Positions 44,673 through 54,826 of a stretch of 64,000 bases of DNA are shown here, piece after piece. The stretch is from Paracoccaceae bacterium (GTDB lineage Bacteria; Pseudomonadota; Alphaproteobacteria; Rhodobacterales; Rhodobacteraceae). Position numbers and translations under genes: made by a program. The stretch's first letter is position 1; each line of letters opens with the position of its first letter. The stretch covers positions 2,776,136 through 2,840,135 of the forward strand of contig JAWPMR010000001.1 in NCBI GenBank assembly GCA_033344815.1, in the 5' to 3' direction. Under the pieces are notes generated by a model. It searched no databases, was not told the origin of the DNA, and saw only the letters and a list, made by a program, of their open reading frames with translations.

Positions 44673-46010
44673 ATGAAAAAATTTGCCATGGCGGCAGCAG
44701 GCGGCATTGTCGCGGGTGTCATCGCCACAACACAGATCGCAGGCCCGTTGCTTGCGCAGGAATCGGCAAAGTCGAGTAGTGTCTATGAACAGCTGGATCT
44801 GTTCGGTGATATATTTGAGCGTATCCGTGCGCAATACGTCGAAGAGGTCGAAGCTGGCGAGCTGATCGAAGCGGCCATTGATGGCATGCTGACATCGCTT
44901 GATCCCCACTCCAGCTACCTTTCTCCGGATGACGCGGCCCAGATGCGCGTGCAGACACGTGGCGAGTTCGGTGGTTTGGGCATTGAGGTGACGCAAGAAG
45001 AAGGCTTTGTGAAAGTTGTCTCGCCAATTGACGGCACACCCGCGGATGAGGCGGGCGTCGAAGCGGGTGATTTCATCACTCATGTCGACGGCGATTCCGT
45101 CTTGGGTCTGACTTTGGACGAAGCCGTGGATATGATGCGCGGACCGGTGGGGTCAGAAATTTTGATCACAATTGTGCGTGAGGGTGAAACAGAGCCCTTT
45201 GACGTATCGATCATCCGCGACACTATTAAACTGACGGCGGTACGAACAAGAACCCAAGGCGAGACGGTTGTTTTGCGAGTAACGACTTTCAACGACCAGA
45301 CGTATACCAATCTGCAATCGGGTCTCAAAGAACAGTTCGAAACTGCAGGCGGGATCGACAATATCAATGGGATCGTGGTGGATTTACGCAATAATCCCGG
45401 CGGTTTGTTGACCCAGGCGATCCGGGTCTCCGATGCTTTCCTCGAAGAGGGCGAAATTGTCAGCACACGGGGTCGCAACATCCAGGACGGAGAGCGGTTC
45501 AACGCGACTGCAGGTGATCTGGCCGAAGGCAAACCGATTGTGGTGCTGATCAACGGGGGTTCTGCCTCCGCATCGGAAATTGTCGCGGGTGCTTTGCAGG
45601 ATCATCGCCGCGCAATTGTCGTTGGTACGAAAAGCTTTGGTAAGGGGTCGGTCCAAACGGTCATGCCACTGCGCGGAGATGGTGCCATGCGCCTGACGAC
45701 CGCGCGGTACTACACGCCTTCCGGCCGTTCCATCCAGTCACTTGGTGTGTCCCCTGACATTGTGGTGGAGCAACCGCGCCGCGCGCCAGACACTGAAGAA
45801 GAGGAAGAGAATTCACCGCGTTCCTTGCGTTCGGAGGCGGATTTGCGCGGCAGCTTGAACAACGACAGCCTGACGGAAGACGAGATCAAGCAAATCGAGG
45901 CAGATCGTGCCAAAGCAGAGGCGGCAGCCGCTTTGCGCGAAGAGGATTACCAACTGGCCTACGCCATTGATATCCTTAAGGGTCTCAACGCTTTGGTGCC
46001 GGTCGACTAA
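44673..46010 (+). CDS. ctpA: Carboxyl-terminal processing protease (S41 family)
   Basis: A 445-residue periplasmic protease. An N-terminal signal or anchor (MAAAGGIVAGVIATTQIAG) is followed by a PDZ domain (GGLGIEVTQEEGFVKVVSPI) and the S41 catalytic domain. The nucleophilic Ser is in NGGSASASEIVAGAL and the general-base Lys in KSFGKGSVQT. The C-terminal tail after about 375 is acidic and low in complexity. It follows the EnvC-like gene by 6 nt; CtpA proteases commonly control cell-wall hydrolases, matching that neighbour. A terminator lies 28 nt after the stop. Confidence 0.95.
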   Translation: MKKFAMAAAGGIVAGVIATTQIAGPLLAQESAKSSSVYEQLDLFGDIFERIRAQYVEEVEAGELIEAAIDGMLTSLDPHSSYLSPDDAAQMRVQTRGEFGGLGIEVTQEEGFVKVVSPIDGTPADEAGVEAGDFITHVDGDSVLGLTLDEAVDMMRGPVGSEILITIVREGETEPFDVSIIRDTIKLTAVRTRTQGETVVLRVTTFNDQTYTNLQSGLKEQFETAGGIDNINGIVVDLRNNPGGLLTQAIRVSDAFLEEGEIVSTRGRNIQDGERFNATAGDLAEGKPIVVLINGGSASASEIVAGALQDHRRAIVVGTKSFGKGSVQTVMPLRGDGAMRLTTARYYTPSGRSIQSLGVSPDIVVEQPRRAPDTEEEEENSPRSLRSEADLRGSLNNDSLTEDEIKQIEADRAKAEAAAALREEDYQLAYAIDILKGLNALVPVD

Positions 46011-46038
46011 GAGCAACGTTCATATGCGCTATCAGGGA

Positions 46039-46069
46039 GCCCTGCCAGTTTTCTGGCGGGGCTTTTTTT
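46039..46069 (+). terminator. Rho-independent terminator after ctpA
   Basis: GCCCTGCCAG-TTTT-CTGGCGGGGC pairs over 10 bp (one U-G) and runs into TTTTTTT. It closes the gpmI-envC-ctpA transcript. Confidence 0.9.
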
Positions 46070-46577
46070 GGCCCTGGACAGACATATGCTTCAATGTTGA
46101 TATAATTTTCACGCATAGATTTATCGTAAAGATCAAATGCTTTGACGAGAAATATGCCTTCTGCTTGCTGCGTCGTTGTGCGTGGTTCTGAACGGCTGGA
46201 AGGAGTCTGGCTGACTGACCAGCCACGGCTCATGTTTTAATCTTGACCCGTCGGACTATTCTCTTTGCTCTCACGTTGGTTTGGAACGACGGCAGGTAGG
46301 CCCATTGCTAAAAGCAGTCGCTCAACGTGGACTCCCTGCGAGTTTTTCGTTGATGACAAAAAACAAAACAGGATTGTGCCGACCACCGTCAGTCCAAAAT
46401 TCAAACACGCGTGATGGGTTTCAAACCGCGAGGACCCTGCGAAGTGACGGGAGACAAGCAGGACTGAGATGTACGATTATTCACGGCAAATCGATAAATC
46501 GACGCCGGTTTTAAAATAACACGCAAGGTCGCTTTGGCGCCCGGCACTTCACTCAAGAAGCGCAGAGCGTCAGCCTT
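46070..46577. other. Intergenic region between ctpA terminator and ilvD
   Basis: About 500 nt between convergent units. Short open frames on both strands (for example 46281-46514 plus) have no recognisable motif or ribosome-binding site. I see no tRNA, repeat or clear terminator for ilvD. Confidence 0.45.
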
Positions 46578-48341
46578 TTAGAGGTCCATATACTCATGGC
46601 CTTCTTCCTTGGCGCCGGGGTGCGTGACCGCGCCCATATAGGTTGGACCAACCAGCTTTGCATATTTCCAGAGTGCGCCGGCACCATATATGGTTGGACG
46701 TGGTCCTTCCCATTCGGCTTTGCGTGCGGCCATGTCTTCATCAGAAACGGCAACCGAAATCGAGCCTTCGATGGCATTCAGTGTGATCATGTCACCGTCT
46801 TTCAACAGGGCGATGGGCCCGCCATGCGCGGCCTCCGGCCCCACGTGTCCCACGCAGAATCCGCGTGTCGCACCGGAAAAACGCCCATCCGTAATCAGCG
46901 CAACCTTTTTGCCCATACCCTGACCAGAGAGGGCCGCCGTGGTGGCAAGCATTTCCCGCATGCCTGGTCCGCCTGCCGGGCCTTCGTTGCGGATGACAAA
47001 AACGTCACCTTCCTCGTAAGAACGATTCTGGACGGCATCAAACGCATCCTGTTCACATTCAAAAACGCGCGCGGGACCGGTGAACAACTGATGCTGCGGT
47101 TCCATACCTGCGATTTTCACAATGGCGCCTTCGGGGGCGAGATTCCCCTTGAGGCCCACCACGCCGCCGGTTTTCGATAGCGGGGTCTCAACGGAGTAAA
47201 TGACGCGGCCATCTGCTTCGAGCGAGACTTTGTCGATCTCTTCGCCAATAGAATATCCGGTGGCCGTGATGCAGTCTTCATGGATCAGACCAGCCTTGCG
47301 CAATTCTTTCATCACAACCGGCACACCACCCGCTTCATAGAGGTCTTTGGCGACATAAGTGCCGCCCGGTTTCAGGTCTACGAAATAGGGGGTGTCACGG
47401 AAGATCTCGCAAACGTCTTCCAGGAAGAAATCAATACCCGCCTCATGCGCCATCGCGGGCAGGTGCAGACCTGCGTTGGTAGACCCCCCAGTGCACGCAA
47501 CGATACGTGCGGCATTCTCCAGCGATTGGCGGGTTACAATATCGCGCGCGCGAATGTTCTTTTCAATCAGGTTCATCACTGCGGCACCGGAGGCTTCCGC
47601 ATAGGCATCGCGGCTCTCATAAGGCGCGGGCGCACCAGCAGAATTGGGCAATGCCAGGCCAATTGCCTCGGATACACAGGCCATAGTGTTGGCCGTAAAT
47701 TGTCCACCACAGGCACCGGCCGACGGACAGGCCACACGCTCCAGTATTTCCAATTCGGCCTCGGTCAGAGATCCGCTTTGCTGGCGTCCCACGGCCTCGA
47801 ACATATCCTGTACCGTGAGATCGCGGTTGGCGAATTCCGCTGGAACGGCGGCCCCGGTGGGCGCGCGACCTGGTAGGATTGACCCGCCATAAAGGAACAC
47901 CGACGGCACATTGAGGCGGATCATTGCCATCATCATGCCCGGAAGGGATTTGTCGCAGCCTGCCAAGCCCACAATCGCGTCATAGCAATGTCCACGCATG
48001 GTCAGTTCAACCGTATCCGCAATGGCCTCGCGCGAGGCCAGTGATGACCGCATGCCCTCGTGACCCATCGCGATGCCGTCGGTTACGGTGATGGTGGTAA
48101 ATTCGCGTGGCGTGCCGCTTTCACGTTTCACACCCATTTTAACGGCCTGTGCCTGGCGGTTGAGTGCGATGTTGCAGGGCGCGGCTTCGTTCCAGCATGT
48201 CGCGACACCTACCAGCGGCTGGTGAATTTCCGCGTCCGTCATACCCATGGCATAGTAATAGGACCGGTGGGGCGCGCGCGCGGGCCCTTCGGTCACATGA
48301 CGACTTGGCAGGCGGGATTTATCAATGCGCTGGCTGGACAT
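46578..48341 (-). CDS. ilvD: Dihydroxy-acid dehydratase
   Basis: A 587-residue iron-sulfur dehydratase in valine, leucine and isoleucine synthesis, converting 2,3-dihydroxy-3-methylvalerate and -isovalerate to the 2-oxo acids. Cluster cysteines are visible in [13 protein letters not shown] and [17 protein letters not shown]. The C-terminal RPTIYGAG and [20 protein letters not shown] motifs are conserved. The start at 48341 ([15 protein letters not shown]) has AAGGAA 7-12 nt upstream; the frame opens 16 codons earlier without a better site. Single-gene unit, divergent from the ABC-like gene. Confidence 0.96.
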   Translation of the reverse strand: MSSQRIDKSRLPSRHVTEGPARAPHRSYYYAMGMTDAEIHQPLVGVATCWNEAAPCNIALNRQAQAVKMGVKRESGTPREFTTITVTDGIAMGHEGMRSSLASREAIADTVELTMRGHCYDAIVGLAGCDKSLPGMMMAMIRLNVPSVFLYGGSILPGRAPTGAAVPAEFANRDLTVQDMFEAVGRQQSGSLTEAELEILERVACPSAGACGGQFTANTMACVSEAIGLALPNSAGAPAPYESRDAYAEASGAAVMNLIEKNIRARDIVTRQSLENAARIVACTGGSTNAGLHLPAMAHEAGIDFFLEDVCEIFRDTPYFVDLKPGGTYVAKDLYEAGGVPVVMKELRKAGLIHEDCITATGYSIGEEIDKVSLEADGRVIYSVETPLSKTGGVVGLKGNLAPEGAIVKIAGMEPQHQLFTGPARVFECEQDAFDAVQNRSYEEGDVFVIRNEGPAGGPGMREMLATTAALSGQGMGKKVALITDGRFSGATRGFCVGHVGPEAAHGGPIALLKDGDMITLNAIEGSISVAVSDEDMAARKAEWEGPRPTIYGAGALWKYAKLVGPTYMGAVTHPGAKEEGHEYMDL

Positions 48342-48547
48342 GGAGCATTCCTTCAAGATTTCTTGCATCCGGAATATCCAACAGCCCATGGGGCTGCAAG
48401 GCTCTAGGGTTCAGATGTGCACATCCTTTGACCATTTGCGCGCTTGTATTGGTAATTCCGCGGCCTTAAGTTGAGTGAAGCCGCACGACAGTGCGCTTTG
48501 GCGACCCGCCGTGGCTTCTATTCCAGCCCCATACCGAAAGCCGTACA

Positions 48548-51500
48548 ATGGAATCCTCTCTTTTCGCGTTTATTTGGAAGTTTTCCAAACGGGAACAACT
48601 GTTTCTGTTGTTCTTTACGCTGTTCACATTTCCATTTCTCTACGCGACGTTGGAACTGCCCAAGCGCATTATCAACGACGCCATTGGTGCGCAGGACAAC
48701 AGCATTGACATGTTGGGGTACACGCTGACCCAAACGGAATTTCTGATGGCGCTGTGTTTTCTCTATCTGGGCGCAGTTTTGTTGCACGGGTTGCTCAAAA
48801 TGCGTCTGAATACGATGAAAGGCGTGTTGGCGGAACGGCTTTTGCGGCGATTCAGGTACCGATTGATTACGCGCATGACGCGTTTTCCCCGCGCATATTT
48901 CCGAAGCACCAGTCAGGGTGAACTGGTTTCGATGGTCACATCCGAGGCGGAGCCGATGGGTGGGTTGATGGGGGACGCGGTCGCACAGCCAGTTTTCCAG
49001 GCAGGACAAATGTTGATCATCGTGGTGTTTCTTTTTGCCCAAAGCATCTGGTTTGGTCTTGCCGGTGTCGCCCTGATCCCGCTGCAGGCCTATATCATTC
49101 CGATCCTGCAGCGTCAGATCAACCAGTTGAACAAAAAACGTATCGTTGAAGTGCGGCGGTTTTCATCCGAGATTGGTGAAACGGCTGCCGGTATTGGCGA
49201 CTTGCGTACAAATGGTGGTCTGCGTTTCCGACTGGCCGGTTTTACGGATCGTCTCGGGCGTCTTTTCGAAATACGTTTTCAGATTTACCAGAAAAAGTTC
49301 TTCATGAAGTTTCTAAACAACTTCATCACACAACTCACGCCGTTCTTTTTCTACTCGGCAGGGGGGTATCTGGCAATCAAGGGCGAAATCACTGTTGGGG
49401 CGCTTGTTGCGGCGCTGGCCGCTTACAAAGATCTGAGCTCTCCCTGGAAAGAGCTATTGGCTTACTACAACCAGGTGCAAGACATGTCGCTGCGCTGGGA
49501 GATCGTAACCGAGCGTTTTGCGCCCAAAGGCATGATTGATGAAAAACTGATGGAAGGTCAGCCGGATGAGATACCCCATCTGGAAGGCGCGATTTCGATC
49601 AAGAACGTGACCGTGCGCAATTCTGACGGGAACGCCGTTATTGAGAATATCAACCTGGAAATACCGGCTGGCGCGCGCGTTGCCATTCAGGCCGGTAGTC
49701 AGATTGAACGTACCGCACTGGCCGAAGTTCTGACGCGGGAGGTCATGCCCGCACGCGGCAGTGTCACGATCGCAGGGCGTGATCTGGCGGAATTGCATCA
49801 GTCGGTGATCGCTGCACGCATCGGATATGCTCATTCCAGACCCTATCTTTTTGACGGCACGTTGGGAGACAACCTCCTGATGCCACTAAAAACGAGCCCG
49901 AAAACAGTTTTGTGGGACCCAAATAAAAAGGATAGAAAAACCATCGAGGCCGAACGGTCCGGCAACAGTCATGACAGCATGCAGGCCGACTGGATTGACC
50001 CCGGATTGGCGGGGTTGAATACTGCCGAAGAAATCCGCGGCTGGTGGTTCCAATTGGTTGAAGCCATGGGACTTGATGAGTTCATGTTTCGCCGGATGCT
50101 CACAACACGGATAGACCCGGAAATACATGGCAAGCTTGCCGCCTCTGTGGTTGCGTTGCGCGAGGAAGTCTATGAAAAGCTTGTTGGGCGCGACCTTGAC
50201 GGCTATGTGAACCGGTTCAACCCGGAGGAATTCAACCCTTCCATCCCGCTTGGCGGGAACTTGATGTTTGCCTCGCCTAAACGGGATATCTCCCAACGCG
50301 GCCTTGCGGCGGAACGCAGTTTTCTGGCGTTGATTTCCGAGCTTGGTCTTGCTGAACAAGGCATCGCTATTTCGCAAACACTGATCGAAACACTGCACCA
50401 GACTTTTGGCATGGACGGGACTAACCACCCGCTTTTCACGGCGCTTGGTATCGAAGAAGACCTTTATGAAAGGCTGGTGGATATTGCTACGCGCCGTCAT
50501 GAAAAGGGCGATCAGGCCCTGACTGAGGAAGAATTCTCGCTCTTGCTTACCGTGCCCTTTGCCTTCACCGCTGAGCAGATCGGACCGGGTTTTCCGGAAA
50601 GCTTCAAACAGGAAATCCTGGAGATACGCCGGTCAAAAAGCAAGGAAATGCGCGAAGGAATGAAAGGGTTGTTTGTGCCTGTCGCCATGGAAAACTACCT
50701 GCCGCGTCTCACCTTGATGGAAAATGCGCTTTACGGTCGGATTTCGGCGATTGCTGGCGTACAGGGTGAATTGATCGAAGACTTAGTTGCAGAAGTGCTG
50801 GCAGAACACGATCTGAAGCGTCAGGTTTCAGAAACCATCCTTGACATCAGAACAGGTCTGGGCGGCACGAATTTGGCAAGTGTATTTCAGGAACGAGCCG
50901 CGTTCAGCCGCGCGGGTATCAAACGTCCGGATGTTCTTATACTGGATACGGTTTTGGCCAGTCATGATGCGAATAACCGAAAACAAACACGAGCCAAATT
51001 GCGAGATCTGCTGCCCAAAGCCACCATGGTTTTCCTCGAAGACAAATTTGAGAACCCAACAGCTTATGATATGTTCGTCGAGATCAAAAACGGTCGAATA
51101 GATGGTGTTGAACAGCCAGAATCGCACGATAACGAAGACAGCGGATCAGATGATCTGCGCCGCAAGATCAGGGTAATTTCACGTACAGATCTGTTTGCCA
51201 ACCTGGATTCACGCAGTCAGCGACTACTGGCATTCTCGGCACAGTGGTACAAAGTCGAGAAAGACAAGCGGATCTTCAGCCGCGGAGAGCGTGCAGATGC
51301 CGCATATCTTTGTCTGTCTGGTTCCGCATTGATGGGGTATCACGATGAAGATGGCACATGGCATGACATAGGCACCGTTGAACCGGGTCGCCTGATAGGC
51401 GATTTGTCCATCATCCTTGAGGAGACCCGCCAACTCGATTTGGTCGCGCTGGAGGAAAGCAAGTTCTTGCGGATTGGAGCCGAAGAATTCAGGTCTGTTA

Positions 51501-51637
51501 TCGAGACCGACCCGGCCGTTCTCATGCACCTCTTGCGCACTGTCGCGGGACATTTGACCGGTGCGGCAGAACTCTTGAGAGATGCGCGTGTGAGTGTGCC
51601 TCTGGAGAACCAGACCGATGCAAAGTCGGACGCGTAA
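48548..51637 (+). CDS. ABC-exporter-like membrane protein with decayed ATPase and cNMP-binding domain
   Basis: A 1029-residue protein. An ABC type-1 membrane domain fills about 20-300 (EAEPMGGLMGDAVAQPVFQA, several hydrophobic segments). The nucleotide-binding domain starts near 345 but is degenerate: the Walker A position reads AIQAGSQIERTAL (no GK[ST]), the signature position LGGTNLASVFQ, and Walker B DVLILDTVLAS lacks the catalytic Glu. A segment of about 270 residues (about 445-715) is inserted after the first Q-loop-like stretch HSRPYLFDGTLGDNLL. Residues about 880-1000 form a Crp-type cyclic-nucleotide-binding fold (GEPRLIGDLSI-like: PGRLIGDLSIILEE). The protein probably does not hydrolyse ATP; it may be a cNMP-gated or sensing membrane protein. 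The ATG at 48548 is preferred; an in-frame start at 48491 also exists. Confidence 0.8.
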   Translation: MESSLFAFIWKFSKREQLFLLFFTLFTFPFLYATLELPKRIINDAIGAQDNSIDMLGYTLTQTEFLMALCFLYLGAVLLHGLLKMRLNTMKGVLAERLLRRFRYRLITRMTRFPRAYFRSTSQGELVSMVTSEAEPMGGLMGDAVAQPVFQAGQMLIIVVFLFAQSIWFGLAGVALIPLQAYIIPILQRQINQLNKKRIVEVRRFSSEIGETAAGIGDLRTNGGLRFRLAGFTDRLGRLFEIRFQIYQKKFFMKFLNNFITQLTPFFFYSAGGYLAIKGEITVGALVAALAAYKDLSSPWKELLAYYNQVQDMSLRWEIVTERFAPKGMIDEKLMEGQPDEIPHLEGAISIKNVTVRNSDGNAVIENINLEIPAGARVAIQAGSQIERTALAEVLTREVMPARGSVTIAGRDLAELHQSVIAARIGYAHSRPYLFDGTLGDNLLMPLKTSPKTVLWDPNKKDRKTIEAERSGNSHDSMQADWIDPGLAGLNTAEEIRGWWFQLVEAMGLDEFMFRRMLTTRIDPEIHGKLAASVVALREEVYEKLVGRDLDGYVNRFNPEEFNPSIPLGGNLMFASPKRDISQRGLAAERSFLALISELGLAEQGIAISQTLIETLHQTFGMDGTNHPLFTALGIEEDLYERLVDIATRRHEKGDQALTEEEFSLLLTVPFAFTAEQIGPGFPESFKQEILEIRRSKSKEMREGMKGLFVPVAMENYLPRLTLMENALYGRISAIAGVQGELIEDLVAEVLAEHDLKRQVSETILDIRTGLGGTNLASVFQERAAFSRAGIKRPDVLILDTVLASHDANNRKQTRAKLRDLLPKATMVFLEDKFENPTAYDMFVEIKNGRIDGVEQPESHDNEDSGSDDLRRKIRVISRTDLFANLDSRSQRLLAFSAQWYKVEKDKRIFSRGERADAAYLCLSGSALMGYHDEDGTWHDIGTVEPGRLIGDLSIILEETRQLDLVALEESKFLRIGAEEFRSVIETDPAVLMHLLRTVAGHLTGAAELLRDARVSVPLENQTDAKSDA

Positions 51638-51649
51638 GGGGAGCGGCCG

Positions 51650-52549
51650 ATGTTTTCGCGCGACGCATACCGCCCGCATGAGCAGTTGCTGAACCCGGTC
51701 CGGGAAACCGCGCAGGTCTGGCGATTGATCATAGGTCTGATCATCGCATCAGGGGTTTACCTGATCTGCAACCAGACGATGTTTCGCACGCTTTACACGT
51801 GGCAGGGCAACAACGCGCCGGCCTTTTCGGAGGTTTTGGTCGCGGGTTCAACGCCCCTTGCCATGTTTATTTTGCTGGCAAGTTTTGGGTTCATGATACT
51901 CGGTGTGGCGATTGCTCTGAGGGTTGCGCACAAACGCGGATTTGCGGATGTCTTTGGTGATCGGGCAACCTGTTTTGCACAAATGCGGGCGGTGCTCGCC
52001 ATTCTGCTGTTGATCAATCTCGTGGTTTGGATCCTGCCGCCCTGGGATATGGGTGCCCCGCTTGTATCCAATATGAACTTGGGCACATGGCTGATACTAT
52101 TGCCGATCTCTTTGACTGCGGTGCTCATTCAAGTCAGCGCAGAGGAAGTTCTGTTTCGGGGCTACATTCAGCAGCAATTGGCGGCGCGGTTCAGTTCCCC
52201 GCTGATCTGGATGCTGGTGCCAGCGGTTTTGTTTGGGTTTGGCCACTATATGCCGGAAGAGGCCGGCCCGAATGCCACGGCAATTGCGATTTGGGCGGTT
52301 GTATTTGGGATTTTGATGGCGGATCTAACGGCGCGCGCCGGAACGCTCGGTCCTGCAATCATTGTGCATTTTATCAACAATGTTGTCGCGATTCTGATCA
52401 TATCAATGCCTGACAATCTGTCGGGCCTCGCCCTCTATCTAAGTCCGTTTTCCATGGGTGACAGTGACGCAGTGCGCGCATGGTTACCTGTTGACTTCGG
52501 GTTCATGATCGTCAGCTGGCTCGCTGCGCGCCTGGCAATTCGGCGTTGA
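51650..52549 (+). CDS. CPBP-family intramembrane glutamic endopeptidase
   Basis: A 299-residue membrane protein with about eight hydrophobic segments. The CPBP (Abi) motifs are present: EEVLFRGYIQQQL (EExxxR), FGFGHYMP and HFINNVVAI. Relatives include the prenyl-protein protease Rce1 and bacteriocin-immunity proteins. It starts 12 nt after the ABC-like gene with GGGGAG as ribosome-binding site, so the two are likely cotranscribed and may work at the same membrane process. Confidence 0.87.
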   Translation: MFSRDAYRPHEQLLNPVRETAQVWRLIIGLIIASGVYLICNQTMFRTLYTWQGNNAPAFSEVLVAGSTPLAMFILLASFGFMILGVAIALRVAHKRGFADVFGDRATCFAQMRAVLAILLLINLVVWILPPWDMGAPLVSNMNLGTWLILLPISLTAVLIQVSAEEVLFRGYIQQQLAARFSSPLIWMLVPAVLFGFGHYMPEEAGPNATAIAIWAVVFGILMADLTARAGTLGPAIIVHFINNVVAILIISMPDNLSGLALYLSPFSMGDSDAVRAWLPVDFGFMIVSWLAARLAIRR

Positions 52550-52607
52550 TTGCACTTTGCCTGCGTCGGGACTAATTAGAGCGTAAGGGACCCCAAAGGA
52601 TAGCCAC

Positions 52608-53558
52608 ATGAATTGGATCACCAACTACGTCCGGCCAAGGATCAATTCGATCTTCTCGCGTCGCGAGACGCCAGACAACCTTTGGACCAAATGCCCCGAA
52701 TGTGGCACCATGCTGTTTCACCGCGAAGTGTCGGATAATCTTAATGTGTGCACCAATTGCAATCACCATATGCACATCACGGCGCGCGATCGCTTTATCG
52801 CGCTTTTTGATGGTGGCATTTTTACCGACGTCACAGTGGAAGCACCCAAACCCGACCCGTTGAACTTCCGGGATCAAAAGCGATATCCGGATCGATTGAA
52901 AGCGGCGCAAAAACAAACGGCCGAAGCTGAAGCGATGTTGGTCGTGACAGGCGAAATCGGACGAACGCCCATCGTTGCAGCAGCGCAGGATTTCGATTTC
53001 ATGGCCGGGTCCATGGGGATGTATGTGGGCAATGCGATCATTGCGGCGGCACAGGAAGCCGTGAAACTGAAACGCCCGCTGATCCTGTTCTCCGCGGCTG
53101 GTGGTGCGCGCATGCAGGAAGGTATTTTGAGCCTGATGCAGATGCCACGTACAACCGTGGCCATTCAGATGCTGAAAGAGGCCGGGTTGCCCTATATCGT
53201 TGTGCTGACACATCCAACGACGGGGGGCGTGACCGCAAGCTATGCGATGTTGGGGGATGTGCACATTGCTGAACCTAATGCGTTGATCTGTTTTGCCGGG
53301 CCGCGGGTGATTGAACAAACGATCCGCGAAAAGCTGCCCGAAGGCTTTCAGCGTGCGGAGTATCTTCTGGACCATGGCATGCTGGACCGCGTGACCCCGC
53401 GCGGAAAGATGCGTGACGAGCTGATTTCCATCACCCGCATGTTGTTGGGTCTGCCGCCCGCGGTGCGGGGCGATCTGCCACCTCCGGCACCTGCGGAAGT
53501 ATCGCCAGTCCCATCCAAAAGCAGCGCGCCGTCCGCCACCGACTCTGACCCAAAATGA
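52608..53558 (+). CDS. accD: Acetyl-CoA carboxylase carboxyltransferase subunit beta
   Basis: A 316-residue subunit of the carboxyltransferase that makes malonyl-CoA for fatty acid synthesis. The N-terminal zinc finger is CPECGTM followed by CTNCNHHM (C4), and the crotonase-like core has [18 protein letters not shown] and [16 protein letters not shown]. The last 30 residues are a Pro/Ser-rich tail. The stop overlaps the folC start by 4 nt, the accD-folC pairing seen in many proteobacteria. Confidence 0.97.
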   Translation: MNWITNYVRPRINSIFSRRETPDNLWTKCPECGTMLFHREVSDNLNVCTNCNHHMHITARDRFIALFDGGIFTDVTVEAPKPDPLNFRDQKRYPDRLKAAQKQTAEAEAMLVVTGEIGRTPIVAAAQDFDFMAGSMGMYVGNAIIAAAQEAVKLKRPLILFSAAGGARMQEGILSLMQMPRTTVAIQMLKEAGLPYIVVLTHPTTGGVTASYAMLGDVHIAEPNALICFAGPRVIEQTIREKLPEGFQRAEYLLDHGMLDRVTPRGKMRDELISITRMLLGLPPAVRGDLPPPAPAEVSPVPSKSSAPSATDSDPK

Positions 53559-54826
53559 GCGTCACGACATCGGACGTTATCTTGGAACGGATGATGGCTC
53601 TGCACCCAAAGATCATAGATCTTACTTTGGACCGTATGTGGCGTTTGCTGGATGCTCTGGGCAATCCGCAAGACGATTTGCCACCGGTGATCCATATCGC
53701 TGGAACCAATGGTAAGGGGTCGACCCAAGCCATGATCCGTGCAGGTTTGGAGACGGCAGGGCATAGTGTCCATGCTTACACCAGCCCGCATCTTGCCCGG
53801 TTTCATGAACGCATTCGGGTCGCGGGTAAATTGATCTCGGAGGCTGATCTAACGGCAGTGCTGGATGAGTGTTATGCCGCCAATGGTGGCGAGGATATTA
53901 CCTACTTTGAGATTACAACCTGCGCTGCCTTGCTGGCGTTCTCGCGCGTGCCGGCGGATTTCACGCTGCTGGAAGTGGGCCTTGGCGGGCGGCTGGATGC
54001 AACCAATGTGATCGCGCGCCCAAAGATCACGGCCATCACACCGGTTTCCATCGACCACCAACAATTTCTGGGCGACACCATCGACAAAATCGCCTTTGAA
54101 AAGGCAGGCATTATCAAGCGTGGCGTGCCGTGTGTGGTGGCGCGACAGGAGGAGGAAGGTCTTGCTGTCATTGAAGACGTTGCGGAGCGGGCATCGGCAC
54201 CTTTGGTGGCTTATGGTCAGCACTGGCATGTTGGACCGGATCGCGACCGCATGACCTATCAGGATGACACTGGCTTACTTGACCTGTCGCGCCCGAACCT
54301 GCCGGGGGAGCACCAGATGATGAATGCGGGAACAGCTATCGCCGTCCTGCGCCATTTGGGTTTTGGATCCGAAGTTTCCGAAGCGGCGGTGAGCAGGGCA
54401 GAGTGGCCCGCGCGCATGCAGCGGCTCGGAACCGGGTTCTGCACAAAAGCCGCGCCGCGGGCTGAAATCTGGCTCGATGGGGGACACAACCCTGCGGCGG
54501 GTCAGGCTCTTGCGGCGCATCTGCGTAGCCTGCCCAAACGTCCGACCTACCTGATTTGCGGGATGCTCAACACAAAGGACATAGACGGATATTTGCGACC
54601 AATGGCGGAGATATCCGATGGTCTGATCGCGATCTCCATTCCGGATGAGGTCAACACATTACCTGCCAATTTGACTGCAGAGGCCGCCCGCCGCGCGGGC
54701 TTTGACGCCCACACCGCATCGAACGTGCAAAACGCCTTATCCGACATTGCGACCCACACGCCAGAGGCGCGTATCCTGATTTGCGGATCGCTTTACCTTG
54801 CGGGGTCCGTTCTGCGCGCAGATTAG
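53555..54826 (+). CDS. folC: Bifunctional folylpolyglutamate synthase / dihydrofolate synthase
   Basis: A 423-residue Mur-ligase-like enzyme that adds glutamate to dihydropteroate and to folates. The P-loop is [14 protein letters not shown] (about 47-60), with the omega-loop region [15 protein letters not shown] and [17 protein letters not shown]. The Glu-ligase C-domain has [14 protein letters not shown]. It begins in an ATGA overlap with accD and its stop overlaps the convergent zapE stop (54823-54826). Confidence 0.95.
   Translation: MSVTTSDVILERMMALHPKIIDLTLDRMWRLLDALGNPQDDLPPVIHIAGTNGKGSTQAMIRAGLETAGHSVHAYTSPHLARFHERIRVAGKLISEADLTAVLDECYAANGGEDITYFEITTCAALLAFSRVPADFTLLEVGLGGRLDATNVIARPKITAITPVSIDHQQFLGDTIDKIAFEKAGIIKRGVPCVVARQEEEGLAVIEDVAERASAPLVAYGQHWHVGPDRDRMTYQDDTGLLDLSRPNLPGEHQMMNAGTAIAVLRHLGFGSEVSEAAVSRAEWPARMQRLGTGFCTKAAPRAEIWLDGGHNPAAGQALAAHLRSLPKRPTYLICGMLNTKDIDGYLRPMAEISDGLIAISIPDEVNTLPANLTAEAARRAGFDAHTASNVQNALSDIATHTPEARILICGSLYLAGSVLRAD

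Noticed and set aside
46281-46514. 77-codon plus-strand frame between ctpA and ilvD
   Set aside because: Composition rich in Arg, Thr and Ser with no motif and no ribosome-binding site.
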